In this document: one piece after another, positions 63,201 to 64,000 of the stretch
Layout of the letters: each line of letters opens with the position of its first letter
How positions within the stretch are numbered: position 1 is the stretch's first letter
Assembly (NCBI RefSeq): GCF_029953265.1
Contig: NZ_JASBAO010000001.1
Coordinates: 1,626,001-1,690,000 of the forward strand
Origin: Commensalibacter oyaizuii
GTDB taxonomy: Bacteria; Pseudomonadota; Alphaproteobacteria; Acetobacterales; Acetobacteraceae
Direction of reading: 5' to 3'
DNA: 64,000 bases
Position numbers and translations under genes: made by a program
The notes under the pieces: model-generated
Databases searched by the model: none
Told to the model about the DNA's origin: nothing
Seen by the model: only the letters and a program-made list of their open reading frames with translations

Positions 63201-63689
63201 TATTACTGACCCTCCAGCAATCATACCGATAAGGATAGCGATAAAAGTAGAGGTTTCGATAACACTGTTTCCAAATAGGATTCGTTTTTGGTCTACGATT
63301 TCTGGAATAATACTATATTTTAATGGACAATAAAAAGCTTCGGCAGTGCCCAGAAAAAATAAACAAATCAGTAGTAAAGTGATATTTTGATATACAAACC
63401 CGACAGTAACAACTGGGATAAACAAAAGCTGAATAGTTTTTACAGCAATCATTACACGATGCTTGGAAAATTTATCAGCTAATTGTCCTGCGGTGGCAGA
63501 AAAACAGGCATAAGGCAGGATAAATAATCCCCCAGCAATTGCGGTTAATCCAGTGTTTTGATATCCCATGACAAATAATGCCATAACCAACATTGCATTC
63601 TTAATCATATTTTCGCTAAGAACACCGCAAGATTGTGCAAAACATAAAAACCACAGTGATTTAAGGGATAGAGCGGATGATTTTTGCAT
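60297..63689 (-). CDS. Fused LplT-like transporter / acyltransferase / acyl-ACP synthetase
   Basis: One 1130-residue chain combines three activities of lysophospholipid recycling. Residues about 1-415 form a 12-span MFS domain like LplT, the lysophospholipid flippase. Residues about 430-630 form a PlsC acyltransferase with the HTSFMD motif starting at His455 and FPEGRLTKTG. Residues about 650-1130 are an AMP-forming acyl-ligase with ATSGSEGQPKAVV near 797, EGYGATETAPV and YDTGD. E. coli keeps LplT and Aas separate. Predicted role: import lysophospholipid and re-acylate it at the inner membrane. The start is a single ATG at 63689; a small membrane protein gene lies 33 bases upstream. Confidence 0.9.
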   Translation of the reverse strand: MQKSSALSLKSLWFLCFAQSCGVLSENMIKNAMLVMALFVMGYQNTGLTAIAGGLFILPYACFSATAGQLADKFSKHRVMIAVKTIQLLFIPVVTVGFVYQNITLLLICLFFLGTAEAFYCPLKYSIIPEIVDQKRILFGNSVIETSTFIAILIGMIAGGSVILFSHGIYWVCGSAFILSLLGLGSIFKIMHVAPADPSLKINWNIAKETLNTIAMTRKNRKIWLCVLGISWFWTVGAVISAGIFDLSSAIIHHNGQFLTTIFLSCFSIGIAIGSIICARLLKGRISGQYVPFAAIGISIFCLDFGLASLSIRTFTSLHVFLTSFTGIRIFADLIFLSICSGIFSVPLYAMIQDQSPKSSKARIVAGNNIINAIMMVIGSFIWAKATAYTSNIAYLFIGLSVINFGIAIYIMRLLPAEILKTFFKAYFNLFHGVKITGMENFHQAGEKVVIISNHTSFMDATLLSCYLPQKPAFAIYTKTAEKWWARPFLATVNIFKVDIQSPYAIKDMIYAVRNNKEKLVIFPEGRLTKTGNLMKIYEGAGIVASSSGARILPVHIDGLQFTPWGRMRGKLRMRWFPRLSITILPSFNIQDYTDHNATPRQNRANIGKILQRTLIDSAFKAKNTDKTLFQTLLDAKDIYGKKTEIIEDIRRDPLTYDRLTLGAVLLGRQFTNYTDIGECVGLMLPTSCGGLVALMGLSAFGRVLHPVNVSTGAENIKNISSTAAIKTIITSRLFIEKAKLHDTIDYLKPFVQFVYLEDIKNAIGLSEKIRAKLDILYPKSLPGVKANANDPAIILATSGSEGQPKAVVLSHKNILTNCNQLACSVDFSSADRVFNAMPIFHSFGLTGAILLPLLYGVRTFHYPNPLHYKNISSLIYDTDATICFGTDTFLNGWAKYAHPYDFYAMRYIFAGGEKVKEETRRLYADTFGVRVFEGYGATETAPVMAINTPMNSRGGTVGKFLPGIDYKLEPVPGIDKGGKLIVKGDNIMIGYMLHTNPGKIQPPQDGWYDTGDIVEIDQDGFVIICGRIKRFAKIAGEMISMTAAETLATTLWPTALHAVVSLPDPKKGERLSLITTQQNASVSQLLTYAKERNIAEIMIPRSIKIVQDIPLFATGKVNYPELQKYIQNL

Positions 63690-63722
63690 TTATTATACTC
63701 TGTTCAGTATAGGGATAAATTA

Positions 63723-63944
63723 TTATTCGTTTGGTTCTTGATGTTCTGCTTGATCACGCAGGGTTTTTGATAAGGAAATTGATGATTGAATTAGGAATAA
63801 CCCTGATAATCCTAAATAAGCACGTAACCAATTATCCATAGGCATATAGATGACTGCAAAAGCCATAGACAAGATGGCAACGATAAAACAAACCCAAGTA
63901 AAAAGAACCCAGCTGCTGGTTGTTGTATTAGATGAATTAGCCAT
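63723..63944 (-). CDS. YiaA/YiaB-family small membrane protein
   Basis: A 73-residue protein with two membrane helices: SWVLFTWVCFIVAILSMAFAVI and WLRAYLGLSGLFLIQSSISLSKTLRD (split), the YiaA/B two-helix domain. The ATG at 63944 (MANSSNTT) has AAGGA seven bases upstream; the ATG ten codons earlier does not and is rejected. It precedes the acyltransferase gene by 33 bases on the same strand, so they may be co-transcribed. Function unknown. Confidence 0.82.
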   Translation of the reverse strand: MANSSNTTTSSWVLFTWVCFIVAILSMAFAVIYMPMDNWLRAYLGLSGLFLIQSSISLSKTLRDQAEHQEPNE

Positions 63945-64000
63945 TTTAATATCCTTTTCATATTTATTGAACAATGTTCATTAAATACAATTTAAAATTA

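Overview
The window looks like chromosomal DNA from an AT-rich alphaproteobacterium, most likely an insect-gut acetic acid bacterium (Acetobacteraceae, Commensalibacter-like). This is inferred from the gene set (ChvG/ChvI two-component pair, RapZ, HemJ, ETF/ETF-QO, OmpW, a fused LplT-PlsC-AMP-ligase, tail-fibre-like exported protein) together with the low GC; no search could be run. Layout: 0-9.7 kb holds dnaB preceded by tandem DnaA-box-like sequences, an exported Ntn amidohydrolase, an azoreductase, purH, rapZ and a Zn/Mn-type ABC transporter operon that begins with an unlisted 44-residue membrane protein. 9.8-19 kb holds the electron-transfer flavoprotein operon (etf-QO, etfB, etfA), an ompW-like/hemN/2OG-oxygenase run, and the chvG/chvI pair. 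19-26 kb is a plus-strand housekeeping block: grpE, dnaK, dnaJ, dapB, metK, trmB. 26-35.5 kb holds a small unknown gene, a DedA protein, an LRR-like orphan, an S9 peptidase, an exported orphan, and the run hemE, HAD hydrolase, hemJ, threonine/serine dehydratase. 35.45-35.95 kb is a gene-free, AT-rich stretch next to hemE. It contains a perfect DnaA box and eleven GTAC tetranucleotides, including longer direct repeats; because hemE flanks the replication origin in Caulobacter and relatives, this is the best oriC candidate in the window. It is followed by a decayed AhpD-like pseudogene and tRNA-Ala(GGC). From 36.7 kb to about 60 kb the content is accessory. It starts with a large exported repeat protein whose two 294-bp direct repeats are exactly in frame, then small stress proteins (Pmp3/YqaE-like, HdeA-like) and an arabinitol dehydrogenase plus permease. 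A membrane protein, a glycosyltransferase and a DUF333 lipoprotein follow, then a multicopper oxidase and a SemiSWEET. After these come a complete araC / araB-araA-araE-araD L-arabinose locus of enterobacterial type and a divergent four-gene cluster (ketose 3-epimerase, SIS isomerase, class II aldolase, PfkB kinase) that looks like an uncharacterised ketose-degradation route. The right end holds a 1130-residue fused phospholipid acyltransferase and a YiaA/B membrane protein. How the genes fit together: the accessory half is mainly a pentose/pentitol toolkit. D-arabinitol would be oxidised to D-xylulose, L-arabinose converted to D-xylulose 5-phosphate, and the epimerase/kinase/aldolase cluster would split another ketose; all would feed the pentose-phosphate and triose pools. 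Plant pollen or nectar sugars in an insect gut would be a sensible source, but that is inference. I saw no transposase, integrase, CRISPR array, rRNA or prophage module.
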